Of a DNA stretch of 64,000 nucleotides, positions 35,865 through 45,075 are shown one piece after another. Within the stretch, counting starts at the first letter, position 1; every line of letters starts with the position of its first letter. Under the pieces are notes generated by a model. It had not been told where the DNA came from. It was given only the letters and a program-made list of their open reading frames with translations, and did not search any database. The translations under genes and the position numbers were made by a program. The DNA comes from Falsibacillus albus (GTDB taxonomy: Bacteria; Bacillota; Bacilli; Bacillales; DSM-25281): positions 34,927-98,926 of the forward strand of contig NZ_RCVZ01000015.1 in the NCBI RefSeq assembly GCF_003668575.1, written 5' to 3'.

Positions 35865-35886
35865 ATTACTCCTCCTCAAGTTGAAA

Positions 35887-35926
35887 GGCCGTCCCCTAAG
35901 TGCCAGGCACTCTCATCGGGACAGCC
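35887..35926 (-). terminator. Hairpin with GTGCCAGGCAC core
   Basis: GGCCGTCCC and GGGACAGCC form the outer stem, with GTGCC-GGCAC inside. It lies just after the 50-aa gene at 35937 and before panE. The T tract is short. The core resembles the hairpin at 30962-31004. Confidence 0.5.
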
Positions 35927-35936
35927 TACATTAAAT

Positions 35937-36089
35937 TCAATAAGTTGCGAGAATCCACCCCACCGCCAGCAGAAAAATCATCCCTAAAACAAATTTCGCT
36001 GGAGCAGGCAGCTTATCCTTCCCCTTACTGTTTATTCTCGCTTCTTCCTCAGTGGTCAACCGGTGATTGTTAGGATTGCAGCATCCCAT
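35937..36089 (-). CDS. 50-aa membrane protein coupled to the CstA-type transporter
   Basis: ATG at 36089 overlaps the transporter stop (TGATG arrangement), indicating translational coupling. The peptide begins MGCCNPNNHRLTTEEEARI, is polar to about residue 30, then has one transmembrane helix (FVLGMIFLLAVGWIL) and ends ATY. The paired cysteines near the N-terminus could bind metal or be acylated. In E. coli a small YbdD/YjiX protein follows the CstA family genes; this protein has the same position but not an obviously similar sequence. Confidence 0.65.
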   Translation of the reverse strand: MGCCNPNNHRLTTEEEARINSKGKDKLPAPAKFVLGMIFLLAVGWILATY

Positions 36090-37540
36090 CAGGCAACGCT
36101 GTTCCAGCCAGTGATGTCCTCTTCAAGAGGAAGTGCCTGGCTACGTGCTTTGATGGCAGCTCTAAAGAACAATGCGGTAATGGCAGCCGTTATGATCGCT
36201 GCGCCAATATAAGAAACATTCAAAGGAAGTCCGAACCCGATAGCGGCGTTTAAAATGTAAGTAGTAGTCGCCATCGTCATGAAAATTCCCGGTACGATCG
36301 CAATCCAATAATTTTTCTTGGCAATGAACAAATACATTGCTCCGACCCAAAGTGCTATGACAGCGGTGGATTGATTTGCCCAGGAAAAATATCTCCATAG
36401 CAGAGTGAAATCAATTTTTGTCAGTGCAAAGGAAATGGCGAACATTGGCAAAGCAATCCATAATCGGCTGACAATTTTCTTTTGGGAATAGTTGAAATAG
36501 TCGGCAATGATCATACGTGCACTGCGGAATGCAGTGTCTCCTGAAGTAATCGGCAAGATGATGACGCCAAGAATCGCAAGCGTCCCGCCGATGGAACCAA
36601 GCATCATCGTTGAAGCCTTGCTTACGATTGCCGCAGGACCGCCTTCAGCAAGGATTTCACTCAGACCATGATAACCGTGGAAAAGGCTCATGGCCGCGGC
36701 TGCCCAAATCATCGCAATGACACCTTCTGCAATCATCATCCCATAAAAGATCTTTCGTCCTTGGCCTTCTCTTTCCGTCGTTCTTGAAATGATTGGTGTC
36801 TGCGTTGCATGGAAGCCTGACAGCGCTCCGCAGGAAATGGTCAAGAACAGCAGCGGAAAGATTGGTGCATGATCAGGATGCATATTCTTCAATGTTAGTT
36901 CTGGAATAGGTGCACCGGATATAATAAGCTTGACGCCTACTCCTACTGCACTGATCAAAAGCAAAGCCCCAAAAATCGGATAAAAACGGCCGATGATTTT
37001 ATCGATCGGCAAGATGGTTGCCAAAATATAATAAACAAAAATTGCTCCCAAGATGATTCCAAGCGATAACCAGCCGTTCATCAAAGACTGCAGCAATGTT
37101 GCAGGCGATGTAACGAATACTGTGCCGACCAGAAGTAAAAGCAAAATAGCAAATGCATTGACAACATGCTTCATGAATTTCCCTAAGAACTTCCCTGCCA
37201 GTTCAGGCAAATGAGCTCCGCGGTTGCGAATGGAAATCATACCTGTTAGATAATCATGGACAGCCCCTGCAAAAATACAGCCGGCGACGATCCATATAAA
37301 TGCAACAGGACCATATAACGCACCCATGATTGGTCCAAAAATAGGGCCGACCCCTGCAATATTCAGCAACTGAATCAATGAATTTTTCTTCGTATTCATC
37401 GGCAAATAATCGATGTTGTCCTGGTGTGTATAGGCAGGCGTCGTTCTCTCTTCCTTTACCCCGAAGACTTTTTCAACAAATTTACCGTATGTGAAGTATC
37501 CGACAATTAATAAAATGATTCCCCCAATAAATGTAAACAT
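36089..37540 (-). CDS. cstA: CstA family transporter (probable pyruvate or peptide uptake)
   Basis: The product is about 483 aa with around 14 hydrophobic segments. Family landmarks are NIAGVGPIFGPIMGALYGP near residue 62, HDYLTGMISIRNRG, SGFHATQTPIISRTTE and ITSGDTAFRSAR. Known members are CstA and BtsT of E. coli; BtsT is a pyruvate/H+ symporter controlled by a LytS/LytTR-type system. Start ATG 37540 follows AGGGGGATC by 8 bases; the longer frame from 37561 includes the ribosome binding site. The adjacent upstream lytS-lytT genes and promoter elements support pyruvate-linked regulation by inference. Confidence 0.85.
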   Translation of the reverse strand: MFTFIGGIILLIVGYFTYGKFVEKVFGVKEERTTPAYTHQDNIDYLPMNTKKNSLIQLLNIAGVGPIFGPIMGALYGPVAFIWIVAGCIFAGAVHDYLTGMISIRNRGAHLPELAGKFLGKFMKHVVNAFAILLLLLVGTVFVTSPATLLQSLMNGWLSLGIILGAIFVYYILATILPIDKIIGRFYPIFGALLLISAVGVGVKLIISGAPIPELTLKNMHPDHAPIFPLLFLTISCGALSGFHATQTPIISRTTEREGQGRKIFYGMMIAEGVIAMIWAAAAMSLFHGYHGLSEILAEGGPAAIVSKASTMMLGSIGGTLAILGVIILPITSGDTAFRSARMIIADYFNYSQKKIVSRLWIALPMFAISFALTKIDFTLLWRYFSWANQSTAVIALWVGAMYLFIAKKNYWIAIVPGIFMTMATTTYILNAAIGFGLPLNVSYIGAAIITAAITALFFRAAIKARSQALPLEEDITGWNSVA

Positions 37541-37564
37541 GGAATGATCCCCCTTGCTCAATTT

Positions 37565-37578
37565 TGAATACGCTTACA
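37565..37578. promoter_or_regulatory. Candidate cre site (CcpA) at cstA
   Basis: TGAATACGCTTACA matches the consensus TGWNANCGNTNWCA with one mismatch. It lies about 25 bases upstream of the cstA start codon, downstream of a TATACT sequence that may be the -10. That position would allow glucose repression through CcpA. Confidence 0.45.
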
Positions 37579-37623
37579 TAAAGTATAAAACAGTAAATAT
37601 TCAAAAATCTGAATCTTGCACCA

Positions 37624-37651
37624 ACATGTCAAAATCCGATGATGACATGTC
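37624..37651. promoter_or_regulatory. LytTR-type direct repeats upstream of cstA
   Basis: ACATGTC occurs at 37624-37630 and 37645-37651, exactly 21 bases apart, about two helical turns. LytTR response regulators bind paired direct repeats with this centre-to-centre distance. The site lies between lytT and cstA, upstream of the presumed cstA promoter. Recognition by the neighbouring LytT is inference. Confidence 0.45.
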
Positions 37652-37728
37652 GGTATCATGAATTATCATGTAAAAAACATGATAAGGGGACCGTCATTAC
37701 TTCAATCCAATCACTGGGTAACATCCCA

Positions 37729-38463
37729 TTATAATTCCATTTTCGTTCGAAGACCCTTCACATAATTTCTGCTGACTGACAATTTTTCTTTTTTTCCTTT
37801 CAGCTCCAGCTGGTAAGTCCCGCTGAACCACGGTGTCAATTTCACGACATACTCCAAATTGACAATGATGCTCTTGTGAATGCGAAAAAAACAATACGGT
37901 GCAAGCCTTGCTTCAAACTCCTTCAAGGCAGTCTTCGATTCAAATAGATTCGTGTCTGTGATGATTTTCGTCACATTTTCTTCTCTGTGGATGTAGACGA
38001 TATCATGAGGATGAATATAAAAAATCTCTCCCTCTGTCTCAATGCCAAGCTTTCCGGCAACTTTGGATGATTCACTGACCTCTTCTTCATTCCAGACCTG
38101 CTTCTTAACCCGTTCTAATGCTTGATTAAGCCGGGCTTCATCATATGGTTTCAACAAGTAGTCGATTGCTTCATACTGAAAGGCTTCAGCAGCGAACTGC
38201 GGGTATGCGGTTGCAAAAATGATGAGCGGCGGAGTCCTGAATCCAGTTAGCGCCTTGGCTGTCTCCATCCCATTCATCTTGGGCATCTCCACATCCAGGA
38301 ATACGACCTGGGGCTGAAGCTGTAATGCTTTCATGATTGCCGCTTCCCCATTATCCGCTTCTCCGACAATTTGAATATGCTCTGTATTTTCCAATAAGTG
38401 CTTTAATTCCAATCTGCTATAGTGCTCATCATCAACGATCAATACTCGAATTGGTGAATTCAT
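37729..38463 (-). CDS. lytT: LytTR-family response regulator
   Basis: The 244-aa product has a receiver domain (about 1-120; acidic IVDDE, phospho-acceptor Asp in VFLDVEMP, Lys in LLKPY) and a C-terminal LytTR DNA-binding domain (FYIHPHDIVYIHREEN, CFFRIHKSIIVNL). Its start overlaps the sensor kinase stop by 4 bases (ATGA). In B. subtilis LytST responds to pyruvate and controls pftAB; here the next gene is a CstA-family transporter, the probable target. The symbol rests on the LytST architecture. Confidence 0.88.
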   Translation of the reverse strand: MNSPIRVLIVDDEHYSRLELKHLLENTEHIQIVGEADNGEAAIMKALQLQPQVVFLDVEMPKMNGMETAKALTGFRTPPLIIFATAYPQFAAEAFQYEAIDYLLKPYDEARLNQALERVKKQVWNEEEVSESSKVAGKLGIETEGEIFYIHPHDIVYIHREENVTKIITDTNLFESKTALKEFEARLAPYCFFRIHKSIIVNLEYVVKLTPWFSGTYQLELKGKKEKLSVSRNYVKGLRTKMEL

Positions 38464-40199
38464 TTCTCTCTCCCCCGATGAGGTATTTCGAATGAGACCT
38501 CTGTTCCTATTCCAACAGTGCTTTCGATTTTTAATGCAGCTTCGGGACCAAATATGATGGTCAATCTCCTGTTTACATTATATAAGGCCATTCCTGACCC
38601 CTTTTCTGATTGGATGATTTCTTTGGCCAGGAATTCCTTGCGGCCGATGTCGATGCCCTCCCCATTGTCGCGAACCTTTACGATGCTCCCCTTGGCTCCA
38701 TGTTTGATGCTGACTTTCAGCAAACAGTCCTCACTTTTATTCTGAAAACCATGCTTGCATGCATTTTCAACAATGGGCTGAAGAGTGAGTGGAGGGATTC
38801 GTTCTGTTAACGCTTCCTCATCTATATCATATTCAACCTGTAATTTATCGACGAATCGTGCCTTTTCGATTTCCAAATATGCTTTGACATGATTAAGTTC
38901 ATTTAAGATCGTCGTTTCAACTGAAGTCGTCCCATTTACATTTTGTCGAATAAAATGAGAAAGGGAATACAATAACTTCCTAGCTTTTTCCGAGTCTATT
39001 CTGAGAAGTGAAACGATGGTATTCAGCGAGTTAAATAAAAAATGAGGATTGATCTGCGCCTGCAGCGCCTTTATTTCAGCTTCCTTTGCCAATTGGAGCG
39101 CATGGTCTGCTTCTGCCATTTCCAACTGGTTGCTCAGCAATTGGCATAATCCTGAGATCTGCTCAATGATAATGTTCGTGATATTTCTTTCAGAAGGGAA
39201 ATAGACTTTGATGGTCCCAACGATATCTCCCCTTTGCTTCAACGGTGCAATGACAGCAGCTCCTAGAGGACAGTTTTTTTCTCTGCAATGAATGGTGGAT
39301 TCGTTTGCTACGACCAGTTTTCCGGTCTCTAATACTTCCTTGGTGATTTTCGTCTGGATCTGAACATCAGCTTGATGGTGATCATCCCCTAATCCGAGAT
39401 GGGCTAAGATCGTATGTTGATTTGTAATCGAGACCGCGCTTGATTTCATCTCATTGTAAAGAATCTTGCATACTTCCTTTGCAGAGTTTCCATCCAGCCC
39501 CTTTCTTAAATATGCGAGTGTTTTGTCCGCAATTCGAAGGGTGATTTGTGCCTGCTGTGCCCCAGCTTTTTCTTCTTCATTCACAACGTTTTTGATGACC
39601 AGCATGAAAAGAGCACACCCAACGCCATTGGCTAGAATCATTGGTATTCCAATCATCTCAACTAAAGATAAAGCTTTATGAAATGGCCGCGCCATTAGCA
39701 AGATGATGATCATTTGCAGCGTTTCCGCCCCTGCCCCAATCAAAAAGGCGACGGGAAGCTTGGTATTTCGTTGATCGCGGTGGAATGCCCCTGAGATGAC
39801 TCCGGCAAAGATTGTCGCCAGCCCACATGCTTCTGCGGTGAATCCCCCAAGTGATAAACGGTGCAGACCCGCAATTAAGCCAGCACCGATCCCCACTTTA
39901 TAACCTCCAAGCAAACCGGCGATGACCACGCCGATGACTCTCGAATTGGCAATTGCCTCATCTGAACTCAGCCCCGCTGCCCAGCGATTATATTCTAGTG
40001 AGTCCGTATTGAATGCAACACCAGTATAGGTACCGATGATTCCAAAAAAGCCGAAAAATATGATTGCGATATACTGATGCTTTTTATTTAATTCTTTTTG
40101 GTAGAGCATTGCTCGGAAAAAACGAAATCTGGTCAATATAAAGGCGATGGTGACAATGATACCAAGCCTTTCAAGCATAGTCAGGAGTAAAATGAACAA
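38460..40199 (-). CDS. lytS: LytS-family sensor histidine kinase
   Basis: The 579-aa product has a 5TM-LYT membrane sensor (about residues 1-195, six hydrophobic segments, with IAGLLGGYKVGIGAGLIAGL), a GAF domain (about 225-360) with several cysteines (CREKNCPLG), a HisKA_LytS region with NPHFLFNSLNTI (His near 385), and an HATPase end (QPIVENACKHG, DNGEGID, GSGMAL). It starts at TTG after GGAGGTG. It is transcribed with lytT. Homologues sense extracellular pyruvate. Confidence 0.9.
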   Translation of the reverse strand: MFILLLTMLERLGIIVTIAFILTRFRFFRAMLYQKELNKKHQYIAIIFFGFFGIIGTYTGVAFNTDSLEYNRWAAGLSSDEAIANSRVIGVVIAGLLGGYKVGIGAGLIAGLHRLSLGGFTAEACGLATIFAGVISGAFHRDQRNTKLPVAFLIGAGAETLQMIIILLMARPFHKALSLVEMIGIPMILANGVGCALFMLVIKNVVNEEEKAGAQQAQITLRIADKTLAYLRKGLDGNSAKEVCKILYNEMKSSAVSITNQHTILAHLGLGDDHHQADVQIQTKITKEVLETGKLVVANESTIHCREKNCPLGAAVIAPLKQRGDIVGTIKVYFPSERNITNIIIEQISGLCQLLSNQLEMAEADHALQLAKEAEIKALQAQINPHFLFNSLNTIVSLLRIDSEKARKLLYSLSHFIRQNVNGTTSVETTILNELNHVKAYLEIEKARFVDKLQVEYDIDEEALTERIPPLTLQPIVENACKHGFQNKSEDCLLKVSIKHGAKGSIVKVRDNGEGIDIGRKEFLAKEIIQSEKGSGMALYNVNRRLTIIFGPEAALKIESTVGIGTEVSFEIPHRGREK

Positions 40200-40401
40200 T
40201 GCAAGCCACCTCCAACCTCATATTTGCACATTATGTATGACTTATAAGCAGCTTCATAACGTCTCAATCGGAGCCATTCCATTCCGAACTCTTGTTCTTC
40301 CATTTCATCTCTACATCTATATTAGTCATTTCATTTCTCCTAATTCAAGTTAGGAATTCATTGATTGGATAAGCTATAGACAAATAGATGGAGGTGAATG
40401 G

Positions 40402-40794
40402 ATGTTGTGGAATGAATTCAAAAAATTTGCGGTAAAAGGCAATGTCATCGACTTGGCAGTAGGGATCATCATCGGAGGCGCATTCGGAAAAATTGTATCC
40501 TCTGCAGTGAACGACATTATTATGCCCATTGTCGGCATCATGATGGGCGGCGTCGATTTTTCAAAGCTATCCTATCAATTTTATCATGCCGAAATCAAAT
40601 ATGGGCTATTTCTACAAACCGTACTCGATTTCTTTCTCATCGCTTTTTCCATTTTCCTTTTCGTGCACTTTTATAACCGGTTCAGGAGAAAGGAAGAGGA
40701 GAAACCTGCCGCGGCTAAACCGGATCCAAAAGAAGAGCTTCTGAAAGAAATACGGGATTTATTGAAGAATCAGAGTTCCAGTGAAGGAGGCTGA
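40402..40794 (+). CDS. mscL: Large-conductance mechanosensitive channel
   Basis: The 130-aa MscL has the conserved first helix region [27 protein letters not shown] (read in two parts), a second helix near residues 68-90, and a charged C-terminal bundle ([14 protein letters not shown]). The pentameric inner-membrane channel opens on extreme membrane tension to release solutes on hypo-osmotic shock. ATG follows GGAGGTGAATGG. It is divergent from lytS and followed by a strong terminator. Confidence 0.95.
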   Translation: MLWNEFKKFAVKGNVIDLAVGIIIGGAFGKIVSSAVNDIIMPIVGIMMGGVDFSKLSYQFYHAEIKYGLFLQTVLDFFLIAFSIFLFVHFYNRFRRKEEEKPAAAKPDPKEELLKEIRDLLKNQSSSEGG

Positions 40795-40828
40795 AACCCT
40801 AATCCATAAGAAATACTTTCGCTGATAC

Positions 40829-40866
40829 AAAAAAACCGTTTGGCCAAACTGGCCAAACGGTTTTTC
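40829..40866. terminator. Bidirectional terminator
   Basis: AAACCGTTTGGCCA and TGGCCAAACGGTTT form a 14-bp stem with a 3-base loop, an A run on one side and a T run on the other. It serves mscL and the convergent gene at 40874. Confidence 0.9.
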
Positions 40867-40873
40867 GTCTTAA

Positions 40874-41215
40874 TCATGATGGGTGCTCTTCTACACCTTC
40901 AAAGTAAATATTCAATCTAAAATCCATTTCTATTTGTTCCAATTCGCACATTTTAAATGCACTTGAAAATCTATTTTCGATTCCGCTTTTCAATTCTTCG
41001 TAAACTTCTGTAGAAATGGCCGGATGAAAAGAAAATTTATGATGAAAAAGAACATCCCTGTCTTTTTCCAAAGGATTGAGCATCATATTTTGCTTTGTGG
41101 CACAGGCATTTGCCTGAGCTGCAAGATTCAATAAAAATACCTCAAAGATTCGTTCTTCACGGGCATTTAAATCATGATTGTCTTTCCGGCACTTCAGGTT
41201 AATCGTTGAAATCAT
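40874..41215 (-). CDS. Conserved-looking protein of unknown function
   Basis: The 113-aa soluble product is rich in charged residues; an N-terminal segment (INLKCRKDNHDLNAREERIFEVFLLNLAAQANAC) suggests a helix, and the C-terminus (EMDFRLNIYFEGVEEH) a strand. ATG follows GGTGGAG. There are three cysteines and no signal peptide. I do not recognise it. The 189-base gap upstream, to the VOC gene, holds nothing identifiable. Confidence 0.5.
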   Translation of the reverse strand: MISTINLKCRKDNHDLNAREERIFEVFLLNLAAQANACATKQNMMLNPLEKDRDVLFHHKFSFHPAISTEVYEELKSGIENRFSSAFKMCELEQIEMDFRLNIYFEGVEEHPS

Positions 41216-41404
41216 TCAGATAATCTCCACCTTGTCTTTATTTTGATGAACACCTCGATATCTTTTTATTGCAGAATGATTTACACATTATGAACTCCCC
41301 CTTCCTTTAGGGACCTATTCGACTTTTTGAATAAAAAACCTTTATTTACACCCTGCAATTTACCAATTATTATGATGGCGCACACATCCAGTCATCTTTA
41401 ACCT

Positions 41405-41767
41405 TTATATTTCCGTGAATGCCCACTTGTGTCCATCCGGATCTACCAATTCAAATTCCTTGTCGCCCCATTCCCTGACGACAGGCTTGGCAATCTTATT
41501 CCCACCTTCTTGATGATCAACAGGATCAAGTCCCTCATGCATCACACGATGGAAAAGAACATCGACATTTTCCACTGCCACATGAATCGCGGTCTTTCCA
41601 GGACTGACTTCATCAGAAGGATGAATCATGATTTCGCCATCCCCCAGCTGGAACCAATGCATTCGATCATATCCCCTTATATATTCAAACCCCGCTTTAC
41701 GATACCATTCTGCTGATGCATCCGGGTCTTTAGAAAAAATCACTACATGATGCAATCCTTTATGCAT
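41405..41767 (-). CDS. VOC/glyoxalase-like domain protein
   Basis: The 120-aa single-domain vicinal oxygen chelate protein begins HHVVIFSKDPDASAEWYRKAGFEY, has GEIMIHPSD and HVAVENVD in the middle, and ends EFELVDPDGHKWAF, the classic DPDGH-like motif. Metal-ligand candidates are His6-7, the His in AIHVAVEN and Glu in FELVD. The family covers glyoxalase I, dioxygenases and resistance proteins; the substrate is unknown. ATG follows GGAGGATGAG. Confidence 0.82.
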   Translation of the reverse strand: MHKGLHHVVIFSKDPDASAEWYRKAGFEYIRGYDRMHWFQLGDGEIMIHPSDEVSPGKTAIHVAVENVDVLFHRVMHEGLDPVDHQEGGNKIAKPVVREWGDKEFELVDPDGHKWAFTEI

Positions 41768-41919
41768 GTCTCATCCTCCAGATCCAATGTCAAATTTCTA
41801 TAATGGTATTGAATTCGTCAGCGCTGCCCGAAATACCTTTTTTCAGGCTTTATACCGTTTTGATTGGGACGGTCTGCAATCCCTCTAGAGTATGTATCGT
41901 CCAGTTCCATACAAAAATG

Positions 41920-41954
41920 AAAAACCAGCCGTCATGAGTTAACGACTGGTTTTG
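41920..41954 (-). terminator. Rho-independent terminator overlapping the DUF3889 stop
   Basis: On the minus strand AAAACCAGTCGTT pairs with GACGGCTGGTTTTT and leads into a T-rich run. It overlaps the last codons of the gene at 41939. Confidence 0.75.
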
Positions 41955-42289
41955 ATAAAAGTAATGTTTTTCACTCGATCTGTTTTGGGATTAAATTCAA
42001 TAAAGACAAATACCCCGTATTCTTTTTGACCTTCTTTTAACCAGAGCTTGAATTTTTCAACGTCAGTATTTTTTTTCTTTTCCCTTCCGATATGCAAGTA
42101 ATCGATCACATTGGCTTTCGGATATTTTTCCTTTGTCTTTTGTACAGCCAGCCTTCCCCATTTGGCATATGGAGGTATGGGTTTTTGTGCATGGACGACA
42201 GGCATATTGACATTAGCCATCAATGAAAATGAAACGGATGAAGCTGCAAGGCATATGAGTAACCCGAGTTTAAGAAACGCACTTTTCAT
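41939..42289 (-). CDS. Secreted DUF3889 protein
   Basis: The product is about 116 aa with a signal peptide (MKSAFLKLGLLICLAASSV, cleavage near VHA-Q at about residue 34). The mature part PIPPYAKWGRLAVQKTKEKY, then NVIDYLHIGRE, matches the DUF3889 pattern of small secreted Bacillus proteins of the YqzG type as I recall it. It starts at ATG 42289 after GGGAGA; ten more in-frame codons upstream lack a ribosome binding site. Function unknown. Confidence 0.7.
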   Translation of the reverse strand: MKSAFLKLGLLICLAASSVSFSLMANVNMPVVHAQKPIPPYAKWGRLAVQKTKEKYPKANVIDYLHIGREKKKNTDVEKFKLWLKEGQKEYGVFVFIEFNPKTDRVKNITFIKTSR

Positions 42290-42401
42290 TGCAATTCTCC
42301 CTTTATCTCTTTTACCCATAGTGTTCTCGGAAAATCCGGATTTATCCGGGTGTCATTGATTAAATGACACCAAGAAGTTTAAGGTCACCCACTCCTCTTC
42401 A

Positions 42402-43838
42402 TCAGTAGGCCTTAGCCCAGAAAACGAGTTTTTCAGCTTTTTCCCCGCAGCACATGCATGTATCAGCGACATGATCTTGTTGGAAAGGAATGCAGCGCGA
42501 AGTTGCGCTTGTTACTTCTTTAATGAACTCTTCACATGCCATGCTTCCGCACCACATTCCTTTGACGAATCCAGGATTATCGGTTAATGCCTGCTTCAAT
42601 TCTTCCATGTTTTTGGCAACGGATGTTTTACTTTCGCAGTGTTCCTTAGCTTTGATGAATAAATTGTTTTGAATTTCCACTAATAATTTTGGAATTCTTT
42701 CAGCCAGCTCATTGATTGAAACGATCTCTTTCTCGCCTGTGTCACGTCGAGCCAAGACAGCGTTCCCTTTTTCTATATCCTTTGGCCCTATTTCCAGGCG
42801 GACCGGGATGCCCTTCATTTCATATTCATTGAATTTCCAGCCCGGCATTTTATCGCTTGCATCGATATCAACCCTAGCTAATCCCGACAATTGCTCTTTA
42901 AGTTCATAAGCCCGATCCAATACCCCTTCCTTATGCTGGGCGATTGGAACGATCATCACTTGTGTAGGAGCGATTCTTGGTGGTACGACCAGCCCTCTGT
43001 CATCACCATGGACCATGATCATCGCCCCGATCAATCTCGTCGTAATCCCCCAAGAAGTTTGATGCACATGCTGCAGATCACCATTTTGATCTGAATATTG
43101 AATTCCGAATGATTGCGCAAACCCTGTACCTAAGTAGTGGGAGGTTCCGGACTGCAATGCTTTGCCGTCATGCATCAAGCTTTCGATGGTATAGGTCGAA
43201 ACAGCTCCTGCGAATTTTTCTTTTTCCGTCTTCTGTCCCTTTAAGACAGGGACTGCTAGAAATTCCTCACAGACTGTTGCATATACATCGAGCATTTTCA
43301 GTGTTTCTTCCATTGCATCCTGTTCATCGGCATGGCACGTATGCCCTTCCTGCCAAAGAAATTCGAGCGATCGCAGAAAAGGCCGTGTCGTTTTCTCCCA
43401 ACGGACAACGTTGCTCCACTGGTTATAGAGCTTCGGGAGATCACGGTATGAATGTATGATGTTCGCATAGTGCTCGCAGAACAATATTTCCGACGTGGGC
43501 CTCACACAAAGTCGTTCATGAAGCTGTTCTTCCCCGCCATGTGTGACCCATGCGACTTCAGGAGCAAACCCTTCAATATGATCCTTTTCCTTTTGCAGCA
43601 GGCTTTCTGGAATGAAGAGCGGCATGTATACATTTTCGTGGCCAGTCTCTTTTATTTTTCCATCCAGTACATCACGGATATTTTCCCAAATTGCATAACC
43701 ATATGGCCTTATGATCATAGAACCCCTGACGGAACCATAATCGACTAAATCCGCTTTTTTCACGACATCTGTATACCATTGGGCAAAGTCAACATCCATG
43801 GCCGTGATTTCTTCAACAAACTTCTTTTGTTTACCCAT
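42402..43838 (-). CDS. proS: Prolyl-tRNA synthetase, archaeal/eukaryal type
   Basis: The product is about 478 aa without the editing INS domain of the usual bacterial ProRS. Motif 2 reads [19 protein letters not shown], motif 3 [14 protein letters not shown], and the C-terminal zinc-like domain has WCGSMACEE and [10 protein letters not shown] before the terminal Tyr, all features of the archaeal/eukaryal form. Some Bacillus species carry it as a second ProRS. Start ATG 43838 is better spaced from GAGGG than the adjacent ATG 43841. A T-box leader precedes it. It charges tRNA-Pro. Confidence 0.93.
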   Translation of the reverse strand: MGKQKKFVEEITAMDVDFAQWYTDVVKKADLVDYGSVRGSMIIRPYGYAIWENIRDVLDGKIKETGHENVYMPLFIPESLLQKEKDHIEGFAPEVAWVTHGGEEQLHERLCVRPTSEILFCEHYANIIHSYRDLPKLYNQWSNVVRWEKTTRPFLRSLEFLWQEGHTCHADEQDAMEETLKMLDVYATVCEEFLAVPVLKGQKTEKEKFAGAVSTYTIESLMHDGKALQSGTSHYLGTGFAQSFGIQYSDQNGDLQHVHQTSWGITTRLIGAMIMVHGDDRGLVVPPRIAPTQVMIVPIAQHKEGVLDRAYELKEQLSGLARVDIDASDKMPGWKFNEYEMKGIPVRLEIGPKDIEKGNAVLARRDTGEKEIVSINELAERIPKLLVEIQNNLFIKAKEHCESKTSVAKNMEELKQALTDNPGFVKGMWCGSMACEEFIKEVTSATSRCIPFQQDHVADTCMCCGEKAEKLVFWAKAY

Positions 43839-43867
43839 CATTTACACCCTCTATTCTTTTGATTATA

Positions 43868-44090
43868 TGCAAAAAAGCCCCAGTCCAAAAAGGGACCGAG
43901 GCTTGGTGGTACCACCCTTGTTTACAGCAATGCTGTACACTCTTTTTTATAACGAAGCAGGCTCCGCATGTATCTTGTTTCGATACCGAACTCCGAGGCA
44001 GGTTCAGATGCAGTCTGTTGGAAACCTCTCACCAATCGGTTTCCTCTCTGGAAAAGACCCCTCATCCTACTGATCCTCTTCAACGTTTCA
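43868..44090 (-). promoter_or_regulatory. T-box leader for proS
   Basis: On the minus strand are Stem I-like elements (AGGATGAGGGGTC, CAGAGAGGAAACCG, TTGGTGAGAGGTTTCC), a candidate Pro specifier CCT in GAACCTGCC, the T-box AAGGGTGGTACCACC (about 43906-43920) and a terminator, GCCTCGGTCCC/GGACTGGGGC followed by a T run. Uncharged tRNA-Pro should stabilise the antiterminator and allow proS transcription. The specifier choice is tentative. Confidence 0.85.
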
Positions 44091-44163
44091 ACATATAAAG
44101 TTTAATTTAAAATAAAATATATTCATTATGTTGGAAATTGTCAACCTTTTTTGTCAATGATCT

Positions 44164-45075
44164 TTACAAAAAGTAACTGATGGCCAAGCCAGCGCAAATT
44201 AAAAGTCCAAAAAAAGTATTGGTCTGGGCCGTTGCCTTCATGGCTCCCATCATTTCTTTTGGTGAAGTTTTGCCGATGAAACCGCTCACGGCATCGATTG
44301 GCTTTTTTATCGATAATAATACGAGAAATAGCCATGGACTTACTATACCGGATATGATCAAACCGGTGACCCATAGATAAGCGGCAAGGAACATTACCGC
44401 AAGAATCATGATTGCCCCTTTAGGACCTATGAGTATCGCCAGCGTCTTTCTTCCAAAATCCCTGTCACCTTCAAGGTCGCGGATGTTGTTTGACATATTG
44501 ATGGCTCCAACAAGTATCGCAACTGGAACCGAAATCAATACACTCTCCCTGTTCACTACGCCTGTTTGAATGAAGAAAGAAATGAGAATGAACATGCTGC
44601 CCATGAATAGACCGGCGAGGATCTCACCGAAAGGCGTATAAGCAATCGGAAGCGGACCGCCTGTATAAAGATAGCCCACGGCCATCCCAAGAAGTCCGAT
44701 CAGTGCTAGCCACCAGCTGCTGTTCATGCAAATATATACACCCAATAGTATAGAAAAACCATACATCAATAATGCCGTATTCAAGATGGTTTTTGGCTTC
44801 AGGACGCCTTTCACGATTGCTCCGCCAATGCCAACAGACGCTTCTGTGTCCAGCCCCCTTTTGAAATCATAATATTCATTGAATAAATTCGTCGCAATCT
44901 GGATGAGCAGACAAGCTGCAAGCATCGCCAGAAAAAGCCCTGCGTGGATTGTGTGGTAGAATAATGCCAAAATCGTCCCGATCAAAACAGGTACAAATGA
45001 TGCCGTCAAGGTGTGCGGACGCGTCAGCTGCCACCATACCTGCCTCATATTCTGCTGTCGTGTAATTGTAGACAT
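44164..45075 (-). CDS. menA: 1,4-dihydroxy-2-naphthoate polyprenyltransferase
   Basis: The 303-aa UbiA-family membrane enzyme has two Asp-rich motifs, NEYYDFKRGLD near residue 65 and NNIRDLEGDRDFGRKT near 190, with about eight transmembrane helices. It attaches a prenyl chain to 1,4-dihydroxy-2-naphthoate in menaquinone biosynthesis. Start ATG 45075 follows GGAAGAG; the frame extends upstream to 45144 without support. It is monocistronic, divergent from ycgR. Confidence 0.88.
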   Translation of the reverse strand: MSTITRQQNMRQVWWQLTRPHTLTASFVPVLIGTILALFYHTIHAGLFLAMLAACLLIQIATNLFNEYYDFKRGLDTEASVGIGGAIVKGVLKPKTILNTALLMYGFSILLGVYICMNSSWWLALIGLLGMAVGYLYTGGPLPIAYTPFGEILAGLFMGSMFILISFFIQTGVVNRESVLISVPVAILVGAINMSNNIRDLEGDRDFGRKTLAILIGPKGAIMILAVMFLAAYLWVTGLIISGIVSPWLFLVLLSIKKPIDAVSGFIGKTSPKEMMGAMKATAQTNTFFGLLICAGLAISYFL

